Source: CAWHMS01 sp963830495
Lineage (GTDB): Bacteria > Actinomycetota > Actinomycetes > Propionibacteriales > Nocardioidaceae
Length of the DNA: 64,000 nucleotides
NCBI GenBank assembly: GCA_963830495.1
Contig: CAWHMS010000002.1
Location: forward strand, 248,001 to 312,000
Reading direction: 5' to 3'
The position numbers were made by a program, and so were the translations under genes. The notes beneath the pieces were generated by a model. The model made no database searches, was not told the DNA's origin, and saw nothing but the letters and a program-made list of their open reading frames with translations. Shown in pieces: positions 16,298-24,958 of this stretch (position 1 is its first letter; each line of letters begins with the position of its first letter).

Positions 16298-17221
16298 TCA
16301 GGCGAGTGCCGTGACCACTCGCGAGACCGGCGGCTTGCCGATCTGCTCGCCCATCCACACCGACGTCGCCACCAGCTGCTCGAGGTCGACCCCTGTGGCG
16401 ATCCCGAGGCCGTGCAGCTGCCAGACCAGGTCTTCGGTGGCGAGATTGCCGGTGGCGCTCTCGGCGTACGGGCAGCCGCCGAGCCCGCCGGCCGAGGCGT
16501 CGATCGTGGTGACGCCGAGTCGCAGCGCGGTGAGAGCGTTGGAGAGGGCCTGGCCGTAGGTGTCGTGGAAGTGCACCGCCAGCTGGTCGATCGAGACGCC
16601 GGCGTCGCCGTACGCCGCGATCAGTCGCTGCACGTGCCCGGGGGTGCCGACGCCGATGGTGTCGCCGAGCGACAGCTCCGAGCACCCCAGGTCCACCAGG
16701 CGGCGCCCGGCGCCGACGACCTGGTCGACGGGTACGTCGCCCTCCCAGGGGTCGCCGAAGCACATCGACAGGTACCCGCGCACCGGCAGACCCGCGTCCC
16801 GGGCCCGGCGCACGACCGGCTCGAACATGGCGTACTGCTCGTCCAGTGACCGGTTCAGGTTGCGCCGCGCGAAGGCCTCGGTGGCGGAGCCGAAGATCGC
16901 GATCTCCCGGACCCCGGCCGCCAACGCCCGGTCCAGGCCGCGTTCGTTGGGGACCAGCACCGGCGCGCGTACATCGCCGGTGTCGAGGACGGTGAGGAGC
17001 TCCTCGGCGTCGGCGAGCTGGGGCACCCACCTGGGGTGCACGAAGCTCGTGGTCTCGATCGTCGACAGGCCGGCAGCGACGAGTCGCCTGATGAACTCTG
17101 CCTTGGTCTCGACCGGCACGACTACTGACTCGTTCTGCAGGCCGTCGCGCGGGCCAACTTCGTAGATGGTGACCCGACTGGGCAGTGCCGGGTCCGGCTC
17201 CCGCTGCGGCGCACGTATCAC
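16298..17221 (-). CDS. mvaB: Hydroxymethylglutaryl-CoA lyase
   Basis: 307 residues. The enzyme splits HMG-CoA into acetoacetate and acetyl-CoA, the last step of leucine breakdown. It begins with VTIYEVGPRDGLQNE (metal and active-site Arg/Asp), contains SELSLGDTIGVGTPG and VHFHDTYGQALSNAL (metal-binding HxH), and has the family signature GLGGCPYAESATGNLATED with the catalytic Cys. The GTG at 17221 overlaps the stop of the carboxylase alpha gene (GTGA), so it is translated with it. Together with mccA and mccB it forms a leucine/isovalerate catabolic set. Confidence 0.94.
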   Translation of the reverse strand: MIRAPQREPDPALPSRVTIYEVGPRDGLQNESVVVPVETKAEFIRRLVAAGLSTIETTSFVHPRWVPQLADAEELLTVLDTGDVRAPVLVPNERGLDRALAAGVREIAIFGSATEAFARRNLNRSLDEQYAMFEPVVRRARDAGLPVRGYLSMCFGDPWEGDVPVDQVVGAGRRLVDLGCSELSLGDTIGVGTPGHVQRLIAAYGDAGVSIDQLAVHFHDTYGQALSNALTALRLGVTTIDASAGGLGGCPYAESATGNLATEDLVWQLHGLGIATGVDLEQLVATSVWMGEQIGKPPVSRVVTALA

Positions 17222-19233
17222 GGCCGGCACTCCGCCGTCGACTCGACGACGAAGAGCGCGGCGCCCAGCTCCACCTGGCTGCCGGTGACCGCAGCCACCG
17301 TCGTCACCGTGCCGTCGAACGGCGCCTTCAACGAGAGCTCCATCTTCATCGCCTCCATGACGCCGAGCGTCTGCCCCTCCACGACCTCGTCGCCCAGCGC
17401 CACCTCGACGGCGAGCACCGTGCCCGGCATGGGGGCCGACACCGAGCCATCTGCGACTGCAAGGCGACCGGCCGGACCGAAGGCGTCGGGCAGCACGAAG
17501 GTGAGAGCCTGGCCCCGATGGCTGACCAGTACGTCGTGCGGCCGCACCAGGACATGCCCCTCGTGCACGGACCCGTCCACTTCGAGGAGGAGCCGACTGC
17601 CCGAGCGCTCCAGCTCCCGCACGGTCAGGGTGGTCGAGTCCAGGTCGACGTACCCCGACGAGGGCGACACCATGATCAGCTTGCGCGTGCCGGCCTCGCC
17701 GACCGCAGAGGTCAGCTCCACCGGCACGGCGGCGGCCGGCCCGGACGATCGCCACCCGTCCGGCCTGCCGAAGGGGCTGCGCGAGTGCTCCCATCGCCCG
17801 CTCGCGAACGACCAGGCTGCCAGAACCCAAGCCGGGGTGGGGATCTCGAGTTGGAAGGCGTCGTGGTTGGCGTCGAGCCAAGCGGTGTCGATGGCGCTGT
17901 CACGGTAGGCGGCCGAGGCCGCCAGCTCCCTCAGGAAGCCGAGGTTCGTGGTGAGTCCGAGGATGGCCGTGTCGTCGAGTGCACCGATCAGCGACCGGCG
18001 CGCTGCCTCGCGGGTGGCGCCGGAGACGATCACCTTGCCGAGCATCGGGTCGTAGTGGGTGCCGACTCGCTGACCTGACTCCAGCGCCGCGTCCACCCGC
18101 GCCCGCGCCGGCCACTCGACCAGCTCGGCCACGCCCGCCTGGGGCAGGTACCCGGCGTAGGGGTCTTCGGCGTACACGCGCGCCTCGATCGCATGCCCGC
18201 GTACGACGACGTCGTCCTGCGCGATGGGCAGCACCTCGCCCTGCGCCACCTGGAGCTGGAGGGCGACCAGGTCGAGCCCCGTGACCATCTCCGTCACCGG
18301 GTGCTCCACCTGGAGGCGGGTGTTCATCTCGAGGAAGAACGCCTCGTCGCCGGAGACCAAGAACTCCACCGTGCCGGCGTTGACGTAGCCGACCTTGGTG
18401 GCCAGTGCCACGGCAGCCGAGGTGACCAGGCGCCGCACCTGGTCGGAGATCGCCGTGGCCGGCGCCTCCTCGAGGACCTTCTGGTGGCGGCGCTGCACCG
18501 AACAGTCGCGCTCGTACAGGTGGATGACGTTGCCGTGCTCGTCGGCGAGCACCTGGACCTCGATGTGGCGGCCGTGCTCGACGTAGCGCTCGAACAGCAG
18601 GGTGTCGTCGCCGAAGGCGGCTCGGGCCTCGCGCGCGGCAGCGGCAACCGCCTCGGGCAGCTCCACCTCGGACCGCACGATGCGCATGCCTTTACCCCCA
18701 CCGCCGGCCGCAGCCTTGACCAGCAAGGGGAAGCCGACGCCGTCGACCACGACGTCGAGGTCGTCGCGACTGAGCCGGGCGGCTTCGGAGCCACCTGGTG
18801 TGGGGCTGCCCAGCGTGGGGATGTCGGCTGCCGGGACCACGGGTACGCCGGCCGCGACGGCGATGGCGCGAGCCTTGTCCTTGCGACCCATCGCCTCCAT
18901 CACCTCGGCGCCCGGCCCGATGAAGACGAGCCCGGCGTCACCCACCGCCCGGGCGAACTCTGCGCGCTCGGAGAGGAAGCCGTAGCCCGGGTGCACGGCT
19001 TCAGCGCCGGTGCGCGCCGCCGCGTCCAAGAGCGCCGGTACCGAGAGATACGACTCGGCTGCCGCAGCGGGCCCGATCAGCACTGCCGTGTCCGCGGCCC
19101 GGACATGCGGGGCTCCCCGGTCGGCCTCGCTGTAGACCGCGATCGTGCGCACACCTGCCTGCGCGGCCGCCCGGATCACGCGCAGCGCGATCTCGCCCCG
19201 GTTGGCAATCAGCACCGATCCGAAGCGACTCAT
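17218..19233 (-). CDS. mccA: Acyl-CoA carboxylase alpha subunit (biotin carboxylase-BCCP), probably methylcrotonyl-CoA carboxylase
   Basis: 671 residues, the size of MCC/PCC alpha chains. In order: biotin carboxylase N-domain (SVLIANRGEIALRVIRAA), ATP-grasp with the glycine-rich loop LVKAAAGGGGKGMRIV, ERYVEHGRHIEVQVLADEHG, EMNTRLQVEHPVTEMVTG, then a linker and a C-terminal biotinyl domain with VMEAMKMEL (biotin Lys about residue 629). It makes carboxybiotin from bicarbonate and ATP. Assignment to methylcrotonyl-CoA comes from the neighbouring mccB and mvaB genes; propionyl/acetyl-CoA carboxylase alpha proteins look alike. A GAGGTGG ribosome site precedes the ATG. Confidence 0.9.
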   Translation of the reverse strand: MSRFGSVLIANRGEIALRVIRAAAQAGVRTIAVYSEADRGAPHVRAADTAVLIGPAAAAESYLSVPALLDAAARTGAEAVHPGYGFLSERAEFARAVGDAGLVFIGPGAEVMEAMGRKDKARAIAVAAGVPVVPAADIPTLGSPTPGGSEAARLSRDDLDVVVDGVGFPLLVKAAAGGGGKGMRIVRSEVELPEAVAAAAREARAAFGDDTLLFERYVEHGRHIEVQVLADEHGNVIHLYERDCSVQRRHQKVLEEAPATAISDQVRRLVTSAAVALATKVGYVNAGTVEFLVSGDEAFFLEMNTRLQVEHPVTEMVTGLDLVALQLQVAQGEVLPIAQDDVVVRGHAIEARVYAEDPYAGYLPQAGVAELVEWPARARVDAALESGQRVGTHYDPMLGKVIVSGATREAARRSLIGALDDTAILGLTTNLGFLRELAASAAYRDSAIDTAWLDANHDAFQLEIPTPAWVLAAWSFASGRWEHSRSPFGRPDGWRSSGPAAAVPVELTSAVGEAGTRKLIMVSPSSGYVDLDSTTLTVRELERSGSRLLLEVDGSVHEGHVLVRPHDVLVSHRGQALTFVLPDAFGPAGRLAVADGSVSAPMPGTVLAVEVALGDEVVEGQTLGVMEAMKMELSLKAPFDGTVTTVAAVTGSQVELGAALFVVESTAECRP

Positions 19234-19309
19234 CGCGCAGCCACCTCGTGCGACGTACGTACTCGCCTCTCGGTGGCGGGGGACTGTCGGGAGCAGGACA
19301 TCACAGCCG

Positions 19310-20920
19310 TCACATCCGGAAGATGCCGTAGGTGGGCTCGGGCACCGGCGCGTTGGCCGCGGCAGCGAGTCCCATGCCGAGCACGCGACGGGTGTCGAGC
19401 GGGTCGATCACGCCGTCATCCCACAGCCGCGCGCTGGAGTAGTAGGGCGAACCCTGGCTCTCATACTGCTCGCGGATCGGTGCCTTGAAGGCTTCCTCGT
19501 CGTCCGCGGACCACTCGCCACCCGACGCCTCGATGCCATCCCGGCGCACGGTCGCGAGCACCGAGGCCGCCTGCTCGCCACCCATCACCGAGATGCGTGC
19601 GTTCGGCCACATCCAGAGAAAGCGCGGATCGTAGGCACGGCCACACATGCCGTAGTTGCCGGCTCCGAAGGATCCGCCGATGACCACGGTGAACTTCGGC
19701 ACCACCGAGCAGGCGACCGCCGTCACCAGCTTGGCGCCGTCCTTGGCAATGCCCCCGGACTCGTACTGGCGCCCGACCATGAAGCCGGTGATGTTCTGCA
19801 GGAAGACCAGCGGGATGCCGCGCTGGTTGCACAGCTCGATGAAGTGCGCGCCCTTGAGGGAAGACTCGCTGAACAGGATGCCGTTGTTGGCCACGATGCC
19901 GACCGGATAGCCCCAGACGCGCGCGAACCCGCAGACGAGGGTCTCGCCGTACAACGCCTTGAACTCATGCAACCGTGAGCCGTCGACGACGCGTCGGATC
20001 ACCTCGCGCACGTCGTACGGCGTGCGGGTGTCCGTCGGCACCACGTCGTACAGCGTCGCCGGGTCCTCCGTCGGGTCCTCGGGCTCGTGCTGGGTTAGCG
20101 TCGGCGGGGTAGGGCGCTCGAGCGTGCCGACGATGGAGCGGAGGATCTCCAGCGCCTCGACGTCGTCGTCGGCCAGGTGATCGACGACGCCGGACGTGCG
20201 CGCATGCACGTCGCCACCACCAAGGTCCTCCGCCGTCACGACCTCGCCGGTCGCCGCCTTCACCAGCGGCGGTCCGCCGAGGAAGATCGTGCCCTGGTTG
20301 CGCACGATCACCGTCTCGTCGGACATCGCCGGCACGTACGCGCCGCCAGCCGTGCAGGAGCCCATCACCGCAGCGAGCTGCGGGATCCCGGCGGCTGAGA
20401 GCTGCGCCTGGTTGTAGAAGATGCGGCCGAAATGGTCCCGATCCGGGAAGACCTCGTCCTGCATGGGAAGGAACGCCCCGCCCGAGTCGACCAGGTAGAG
20501 GCAGGGCAGCCGGTTGGCGCGGGCGACCTCCTGGGCGCGCAGGTGCTTCTTGACGGTGATCGGGTAGTAGGTGCCGCCCTTGACGGTGGCGTCGTTGGCG
20601 ACCACGACGCACTCGCGGCCGCTGACGCGGCCGACCCCTGCCACCATGCCCGCGCTCGGCACTGCGTCGTCGTACATTCCGGTCGCAGCCAGGGGGGCGA
20701 GCTCGAGAAAGGGCGAGCCCGGATCGAGCAGCCGGTCGACCCGGTCACGCACGAGCAACTTGCCCCGGTCGGTGTGCTTGCGCCGGGCTGCCTCGCTTCC
20801 GCCGCGGCGTACGACGGCCAGCCGCTCCCGGAGCTCCGCTACGAGGCTGGCCATCGAGGGACTCGTCGTAGCGCCGAACTGCGTCGTCAAGTCATCTCCC
20901 GTCGGTCCTTCCGCCGCCAT
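19310..20920 (-). CDS. mccB: Methylcrotonyl-CoA carboxylase beta subunit (carboxyltransferase)
   Basis: 536 residues, the usual MCC beta length. It transfers the carboxyl group from biotin to 3-methylcrotonyl-CoA. Visible: RGKLLVRDRVDRLLDPGSPFLEL, KGGTYYPITVKKHLRAQEVA (typical of MCC rather than PCC), LPCLYLVDSGGAFLPMQDEVFPD, GSCTAGGAYVPAMSDE, and in the second half PLVFLQNITGFMVGRQYE, VIGGSFGAGNYGMCGRAYDPRFLWMWPNARISVMGG. The ATG at 20920 is listed; a start inside at MASLVAELRERL is possible. It is 76 bp upstream of mccA. No acyl-CoA dehydrogenase or enoyl-CoA hydratase gene adjoins. Confidence 0.93.
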   Translation of the reverse strand: MAAEGPTGDDLTTQFGATTSPSMASLVAELRERLAVVRRGGSEAARRKHTDRGKLLVRDRVDRLLDPGSPFLELAPLAATGMYDDAVPSAGMVAGVGRVSGRECVVVANDATVKGGTYYPITVKKHLRAQEVARANRLPCLYLVDSGGAFLPMQDEVFPDRDHFGRIFYNQAQLSAAGIPQLAAVMGSCTAGGAYVPAMSDETVIVRNQGTIFLGGPPLVKAATGEVVTAEDLGGGDVHARTSGVVDHLADDDVEALEILRSIVGTLERPTPPTLTQHEPEDPTEDPATLYDVVPTDTRTPYDVREVIRRVVDGSRLHEFKALYGETLVCGFARVWGYPVGIVANNGILFSESSLKGAHFIELCNQRGIPLVFLQNITGFMVGRQYESGGIAKDGAKLVTAVACSVVPKFTVVIGGSFGAGNYGMCGRAYDPRFLWMWPNARISVMGGEQAASVLATVRRDGIEASGGEWSADDEEAFKAPIREQYESQGSPYYSSARLWDDGVIDPLDTRRVLGMGLAAAANAPVPEPTYGIFRM

Positions 20921-21468
20921 CCTGCCGGGCGAGGCAATCGATGACCACTGGCGCGACGCGGCACCAGCTCTTGCTGAGTGCTGGGTCGCTGCCTGATCCT
21001 CGGTCTGCGGCTTCGGCGCCAGAGAGTGCGGCTCAGGCTAGTCCACGCGGATCGGTCTTCACCTGATGGGTAACGCTCGTACTGTAGGCCCGGGCTCCTT
21101 CACGGTCCGCCCACGTTGAAGCCAGGTCGAGGCCCGGCGGGTCAGCGCCGACTTCTTGCTCGCGTCGAAGCCGTCATACGTGCGCGCCAGCCGATCACCT
21201 GGCGAAGGAAGCCCTCGAGACTGGCCAGGGGCACGTCCACTCGGCCCGGCCCCGCCCACCCCTCTGAGCACCGGGAACGCACTCGTACGGCGCCCGCTCG
21301 CTCGCGCAGCGGATGCGAATCCAACCCTGCCGGGTGCGGTGCCATAGCGGGATATGTCTAACGTTTCTGCTGATCTCACTCTTGACCTCCGGCGAGGAAG
21401 AGTGCTTGGCTGAACATCTGAGTGGTTGAGCCAACAGCCGCGCGGACCTTCAGCGGAAGGACCTCCCG
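20921..21468. other. 548-bp intergenic region, no gene recognised
   Basis: The region between the divergent mccB and sigma-factor genes must hold both promoters. Open frames occur on both strands but their products are Arg/Pro/Ala-rich and show no domain or helical pattern, so I leave them out. Near its right end the GC drops (around 21350-21400: ATATGTCTAACGTTTC and ACTCTTGACC). A GTTT...GGGTAT alternative-sigma promoter was looked for and not found. Confidence 0.4.
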
Positions 21469-22317
21469 GTGGCTCCCACCACAGCGGAGGGCGATCTGTC
21501 GGTCGACAGCGCCCTCGATCGCGATTCAAGAACCCAAGCCCTGTTCGCACGACTCGCCAACTCGGATCGGAACGGACGTGCGGACTGCTATCAGCAGATC
21601 GTGCTGCTGCACCTCGACGTGGCCGAGAGCATCGCCGCGCGGTACCGCAACCGCGGGGTGGCGCACGACGATCTGGTCCAGGTCGCCTGCCTCGGCCTGG
21701 TGAAGGCGGCCCGCGGCTTCGACGCGTCCCGCAGCGACAACTTCCTCAGCTACGCGGTGCCGACGATGCTCGGCGAGGTGAAGCGCTACTTCCGCGATCA
21801 TGCCTGGGTCGTCCGGCCGCCTCGGCGGGTCCAGGAGCTCCAGGCCGAGATCACCAAGATGAGCGGCGGCTGGCAGCAGCGCACCGGCCGAGCCCCGACG
21901 TGCGACGAGGTGGCTCAGGCGACCGGATCGACCGCGCACGACGTCGAAGAGGCGCTGCTCGCAGACGACTGCTATACGCCGACGTCCCTCGACCGCACCA
22001 CGATCGAGGAGGGGGCAACGATCGGCGACCTGCTGGGGGCCGAGGAGGAGGGGTACCGACGCGCAGAGACGGTCAGCACGCTGCGGCCCTTGTGCGCACG
22101 CCTCACCGAGCGGGACCGCCGCATCATCTATCTGCGCTTCTTCCGCGAGTGGACCCAGGCACGCATCGCGGCCGAGCTGAACGTGACCCAGATGCAGGTC
22201 TCGCGGCTGCTCCGGCGCATCCTGGATGACCTTCGTGACCAGCTGCAGGTCGACGAGTCGGTGGCGCACCAGCCGTCTGACGAGCATTCCTCACGGGGCA
22301 TCGTGTCCGCGGCTTAG
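21469..22317 (+). CDS. RNA polymerase sigma factor, SigB/SigF/SigG type
   Basis: 282 residues, group 3 sigma-70. Region 2 has IVLLHLDVAESIAARYRNRGVAHDDLVQVACLGLVKAARGFD and FLSYAVPTMLGEVKRYFRDH, with the WVVRPPRRVQELQ stretch typical of SigB/F; region 3 is ITKMSGGWQQRTGRAPTCDEVAQATG; region 4 is LTERDRRIIYLRFFREWTQARIAAELNVTQMQVSRLLRRIL (helix-turn-helix). These direct general-stress or sporulation-like regulons and are held by RsbW-type anti-sigma factors. Start: GTG with GGAAGGA upstream. A GAF-ANTAR gene follows at 58 bp. The RsbW-like ATPase gene at 7481 is too far away to assume pairing. Confidence 0.92.
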   Translation: MAPTTAEGDLSVDSALDRDSRTQALFARLANSDRNGRADCYQQIVLLHLDVAESIAARYRNRGVAHDDLVQVACLGLVKAARGFDASRSDNFLSYAVPTMLGEVKRYFRDHAWVVRPPRRVQELQAEITKMSGGWQQRTGRAPTCDEVAQATGSTAHDVEEALLADDCYTPTSLDRTTIEEGATIGDLLGAEEEGYRRAETVSTLRPLCARLTERDRRIIYLRFFREWTQARIAAELNVTQMQVSRLLRRILDDLRDQLQVDESVAHQPSDEHSSRGIVSAA

Positions 22318-22375
22318 ACTCTGGGTGACGACCCGATGACCCCAGGACGTCGTCCACCACGACGAGGTTGGCCCT

Positions 22376-23044
22376 ATGACGCAGGCGAGCGAGTTCGCCA
22401 GGATCTCGATGGAGCTCATGGAGCAGCCCGACGTGGAGGAAACCGTTGCGGGGATAGCGGAGTACGCCTGCCAGGCGCTCGATGCCCGCTTCGCAGGTGT
22501 GCACGTCGTACGGGGCAGGCACATCGAGACGGCAGCGGCCACGGACCCGATGATCGAGAAGGCCGACCAGCTGCAGAGCGATCTGGGTGAGGGCCCCTGC
22601 CTGTCGGCGGTGTGGGACCAGGACATCTTCGTCGTGCACGACACGGCAACCGACGACCGGTGGCCACGCTTTGCTCCGATGGCGGCCGAGCTGGGTCTGC
22701 ACAGCATCCTCAGCGTGCACCTGACGGCCGGAGACCGGTCGCTGGGTGCGCTGAACATGTATGCCCCCGACATCCGCGAGTTCTCGCGCGACGACATTGC
22801 GCTGGCCACGATCTTCGGGCAGCACGCCTCGGTCGCCCTGGCGTCGGCCACGCGCGAGGAGAGCCTGCTGGCGGCGATCGACGCGCGGCATCTGATCGGC
22901 CAGGCCCAGGGCATCTTGATGGAGCGGTTCGGACTGCGCGCCGACCAGGCGTTCGCGGTGCTGCGACGCTTCTCGCAGGACCACAACATCAAGCTGCGCC
23001 GGGTGGCCGAGGAGATCGTGGAGACCCGTCAGCTGCCGCGCTGA
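22376..23044 (+). CDS. GAF and ANTAR domain protein
   Basis: 222 residues. Residues about 18-160 form a GAF sensor domain (ETVAGIAEYACQALDARFAGVHVV ... DLGEGPCLSAVWDQDIFVVHDTATDDRWPRFAPMA ... LSVHLTAGDRSLGALNMYAP). The last 55 residues are an ANTAR RNA-binding antiterminator domain (AIDARHLIGQAQGILMERFGLRADQAFAVLRRFSQDHNIKLRRVAEEIV). Such proteins bind paired hexaloop RNA hairpins and prevent termination in response to a GAF signal. The ligand is unknown. A TAGACT sequence over the sigma gene stop (22315-22320) could act as its own -10 element, otherwise it is co-transcribed with the sigma gene. Confidence 0.9.
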   Translation: MTQASEFARISMELMEQPDVEETVAGIAEYACQALDARFAGVHVVRGRHIETAAATDPMIEKADQLQSDLGEGPCLSAVWDQDIFVVHDTATDDRWPRFAPMAAELGLHSILSVHLTAGDRSLGALNMYAPDIREFSRDDIALATIFGQHASVALASATREESLLAAIDARHLIGQAQGILMERFGLRADQAFAVLRRFSQDHNIKLRRVAEEIVETRQLPR

Positions 23045-23062
23045 GCCGGGTCTGGCCCGGCG

Positions 23063-23767
23063 TCAGCAGGATGTGGTCAGCAGCGCCTCGGCATCGACAC
23101 GCGCCGTCAGTCCGATCGTGTAGACCGAGCAGTCGTTACGGCCGTAGTGCTGGTCCCTCGACCCAGCGGTGCTGCTCTTGTTGCCGATCGTGATGATGCG
23201 CGAGTTGCTGATGCTTCCCGGGTTCCACGCGACGACCGTGTCGATGCCGTCGACGGTGATTCCGACCTGCGAGCCCTCCTTCCAGCAGAGTGCGTAGTGC
23301 CACCCGCCGTCATCGACATTGACGGTCGACTCGATCAGCCGACCCCCGTTGACCCCCTTGATTCGGCAGTTGCTCGAGCCGCCGTACTTGGAGGAGAGCT
23401 GCAGCTTGATCTGGCCCGGATCGGCGAAGAGCCCCTTCTGGATGACGTTTCCGCCGTAGTTCTTGGCCGGGATGGGATCGCTGGTGAAGACCGTGCCCAT
23501 CGCGAAGTCTGCTGCGCCTGGATTGTCTGCCGCACTGGTGGCGATCTTCCCCAGCGACGGCGCCGACGTGAACCTGACCGCGCCGCCGACCGCTCCGGGA
23601 GCGCTCTGCCAGCCGCCGGTCAGGGCTATCGTGCGCGTCCCGGTGACATCACTGCTGTTCGCGCCGGACACGTCCATCGTCCAGGTGTACGTCGGCGGGG
23701 CCGCCGCGCTGGCAGCCAGGGGCGTGAGCAGGAGCATAGGCAGGGCAAGTAGGACTTTGCGGGACAC
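23063..23767 (-). CDS. Secreted LamG-like (concanavalin A-fold) protein
   Basis: 234 residues from GTG 23767, preceded by AAGGAG. A Sec signal peptide (SRKVLLALPMLLLTPLAASAA) ends near residue 23. The mature part reads YTWTMDVSGANSSDVTGTRTIALTGGWQ, NVIQKGLFADPGQIKLQLSS and VDDGGWHYALCWKEGSQVGITVDG, the strand pattern of LamG-like jelly-roll domains, and ends in a Cys. It contains paired Cys suited to disulfides. A related gene lies at 41709. Such domains bind carbohydrate or surface ligands; no catalytic site is visible. It converges with the GAF-ANTAR gene, 18 bp apart. Confidence 0.8.
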   Translation of the reverse strand: MSRKVLLALPMLLLTPLAASAAAPPTYTWTMDVSGANSSDVTGTRTIALTGGWQSAPGAVGGAVRFTSAPSLGKIATSAADNPGAADFAMGTVFTSDPIPAKNYGGNVIQKGLFADPGQIKLQLSSKYGGSSNCRIKGVNGGRLIESTVNVDDGGWHYALCWKEGSQVGITVDGIDTVVAWNPGSISNSRIITIGNKSSTAGSRDQHYGRNDCSVYTIGLTARVDAEALLTTSC

Positions 23768-23882
23768 GGGTTCCACTCCTTCGGGCCCCCGTGCTTCAGC
23801 GCCCCGTATCAGCATGCTCGCAGACGCAAGCCCTGCATCGCTGCAGCAACACGAAAGGCGGGCGAATGCCGCAGGCTGAGAA

Positions 23883-23888
23883 TAGGTT
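23883..23888 (+). promoter_or_regulatory. -10 element TAGGTT of the EamA transporter gene
   Basis: TAGGTT fits TANNNT and ends five bases before GTG 23894. It supports this start over the ATG codons further inside and suggests a leaderless mRNA. Confidence 0.4.
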
Positions 23889-23893
23889 CGGTC

Positions 23894-24922
23894 GTGTCGG
23901 TGATTGGGGGCATGATGGCCGGCGTGCCTGACGTGACGACTCGACAGTGGCTGCCCTGGCTGCTGGCGCTCGCGGCCATCTGGGGGTGCTCGTTCCTCTT
24001 CATCGAGGTGGGGGTACGCGAGCTGCATCCGACGTACGTGACCCTCGGACGGGTGGCCAGCGGCGGCCTCACACTCCTCCTTGTCCTGGCCATTCGGGGT
24101 CAGCGGTTGCCGAGGGGCCGGCGGATGTGGGGCCACCTCGTCTTCCTTGGCACGATCGGTGCGGCGCTGCCGTTCACCTTGTTCGGGTACGGCGAGCAGC
24201 GGATCTCCTCCTCGCTGGCCGGCATCTGGAACGGCACCACGCCTCTGGTGGTGCTCCCCTTCGCCGTCCTCGTCTTTCGCACCGAGCGCTTCACCAAGGC
24301 GCGCGTGACGGGACTCCTGGTCGGCTTCGTGGGCACCTTGATCGTGCTGGGGGCATGGCAGGGGATCAGCGGGTCCGAGCTCGCGGGCCAGCTCATGTGC
24401 TTCGGAGCAGCCGCCTGCTACGGCGTGGCCATCCCGTACCAGTCCAAGTTCGTCTCCCCCTCGGGGGTCTCCGACCTCGCTGTGTCGGCAGGCATGTTGA
24501 TCTGCGCCACGGTCTCGCTCCTGTTGGTTGCGCCGTTGCTCTCCGGCGGTCTACCACCGAGCCCGGCTAGCCTGTCCGCCGAGGTGATCGCCAGCGTCTT
24601 GTTGCTGGGCACTGTGGGCACCGGGGTGGCGTTCCTGATCCACCTCCGCAACATCCGGGTCACCGGTCCCAGCACCGCGTCGATGGTCACCTATCTGATC
24701 CCGCTCTTCGCGATCCTCGTCGGTGTGGTGGTGCTCGACGAGAGCCTGGAGTGGTACCAGCCCGTCGGTGCTCTCGTGGTGCTCAGCGGCGTCGCCGTGG
24801 CGCAGGGCCGCTTTCGCTTCGGTCGCCGGAGATCCGCACCCGAGCCAGTGGTGCCAGCCGGTGCTCCGGCGCACGAAGGGGGCCAGCCGCGCGACGTAGG
24901 CGAAGTACGGGCACGCCGCTGA
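23894..24922 (+). CDS. EamA/DMT family transporter
   Basis: 342 residues with ten hydrophobic helices in two EamA repeats. Repeat one starts WLPWLLALAAIWGCSFLFIEVGVRELHPTYVTLGRVASGGL; repeat two starts LAGQLMCFGAAACYGVAIPYQSKFV. The segment SSLAGIWNGTTPLVVLPFAVLVFRTERFTKARVTGLLVGFVG is typical of the drug/metabolite exporter superfamily. A polar 40-residue tail ends the protein. The substrate cannot be told; relatives export amino acids or other metabolites. Internal ATGs at residues 7-8 are alternative starts. Confidence 0.9.
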   Translation: MSVIGGMMAGVPDVTTRQWLPWLLALAAIWGCSFLFIEVGVRELHPTYVTLGRVASGGLTLLLVLAIRGQRLPRGRRMWGHLVFLGTIGAALPFTLFGYGEQRISSSLAGIWNGTTPLVVLPFAVLVFRTERFTKARVTGLLVGFVGTLIVLGAWQGISGSELAGQLMCFGAAACYGVAIPYQSKFVSPSGVSDLAVSAGMLICATVSLLLVAPLLSGGLPPSPASLSAEVIASVLLLGTVGTGVAFLIHLRNIRVTGPSTASMVTYLIPLFAILVGVVVLDESLEWYQPVGALVVLSGVAVAQGRFRFGRRRSAPEPVVPAGAPAHEGGQPRDVGEVRARR

Positions 24923-24958
24923 GTCGGTCAACGGCCAGCGGGCACCGCTCGCGCGGGA

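Noticed and set aside
21059..21550. 163-aa minus-strand open frame between mccB and the sigma factor gene
   Set aside because: Arg/Pro/Gly-rich, no domain, no ribosome site, and it runs into the sigma gene start.
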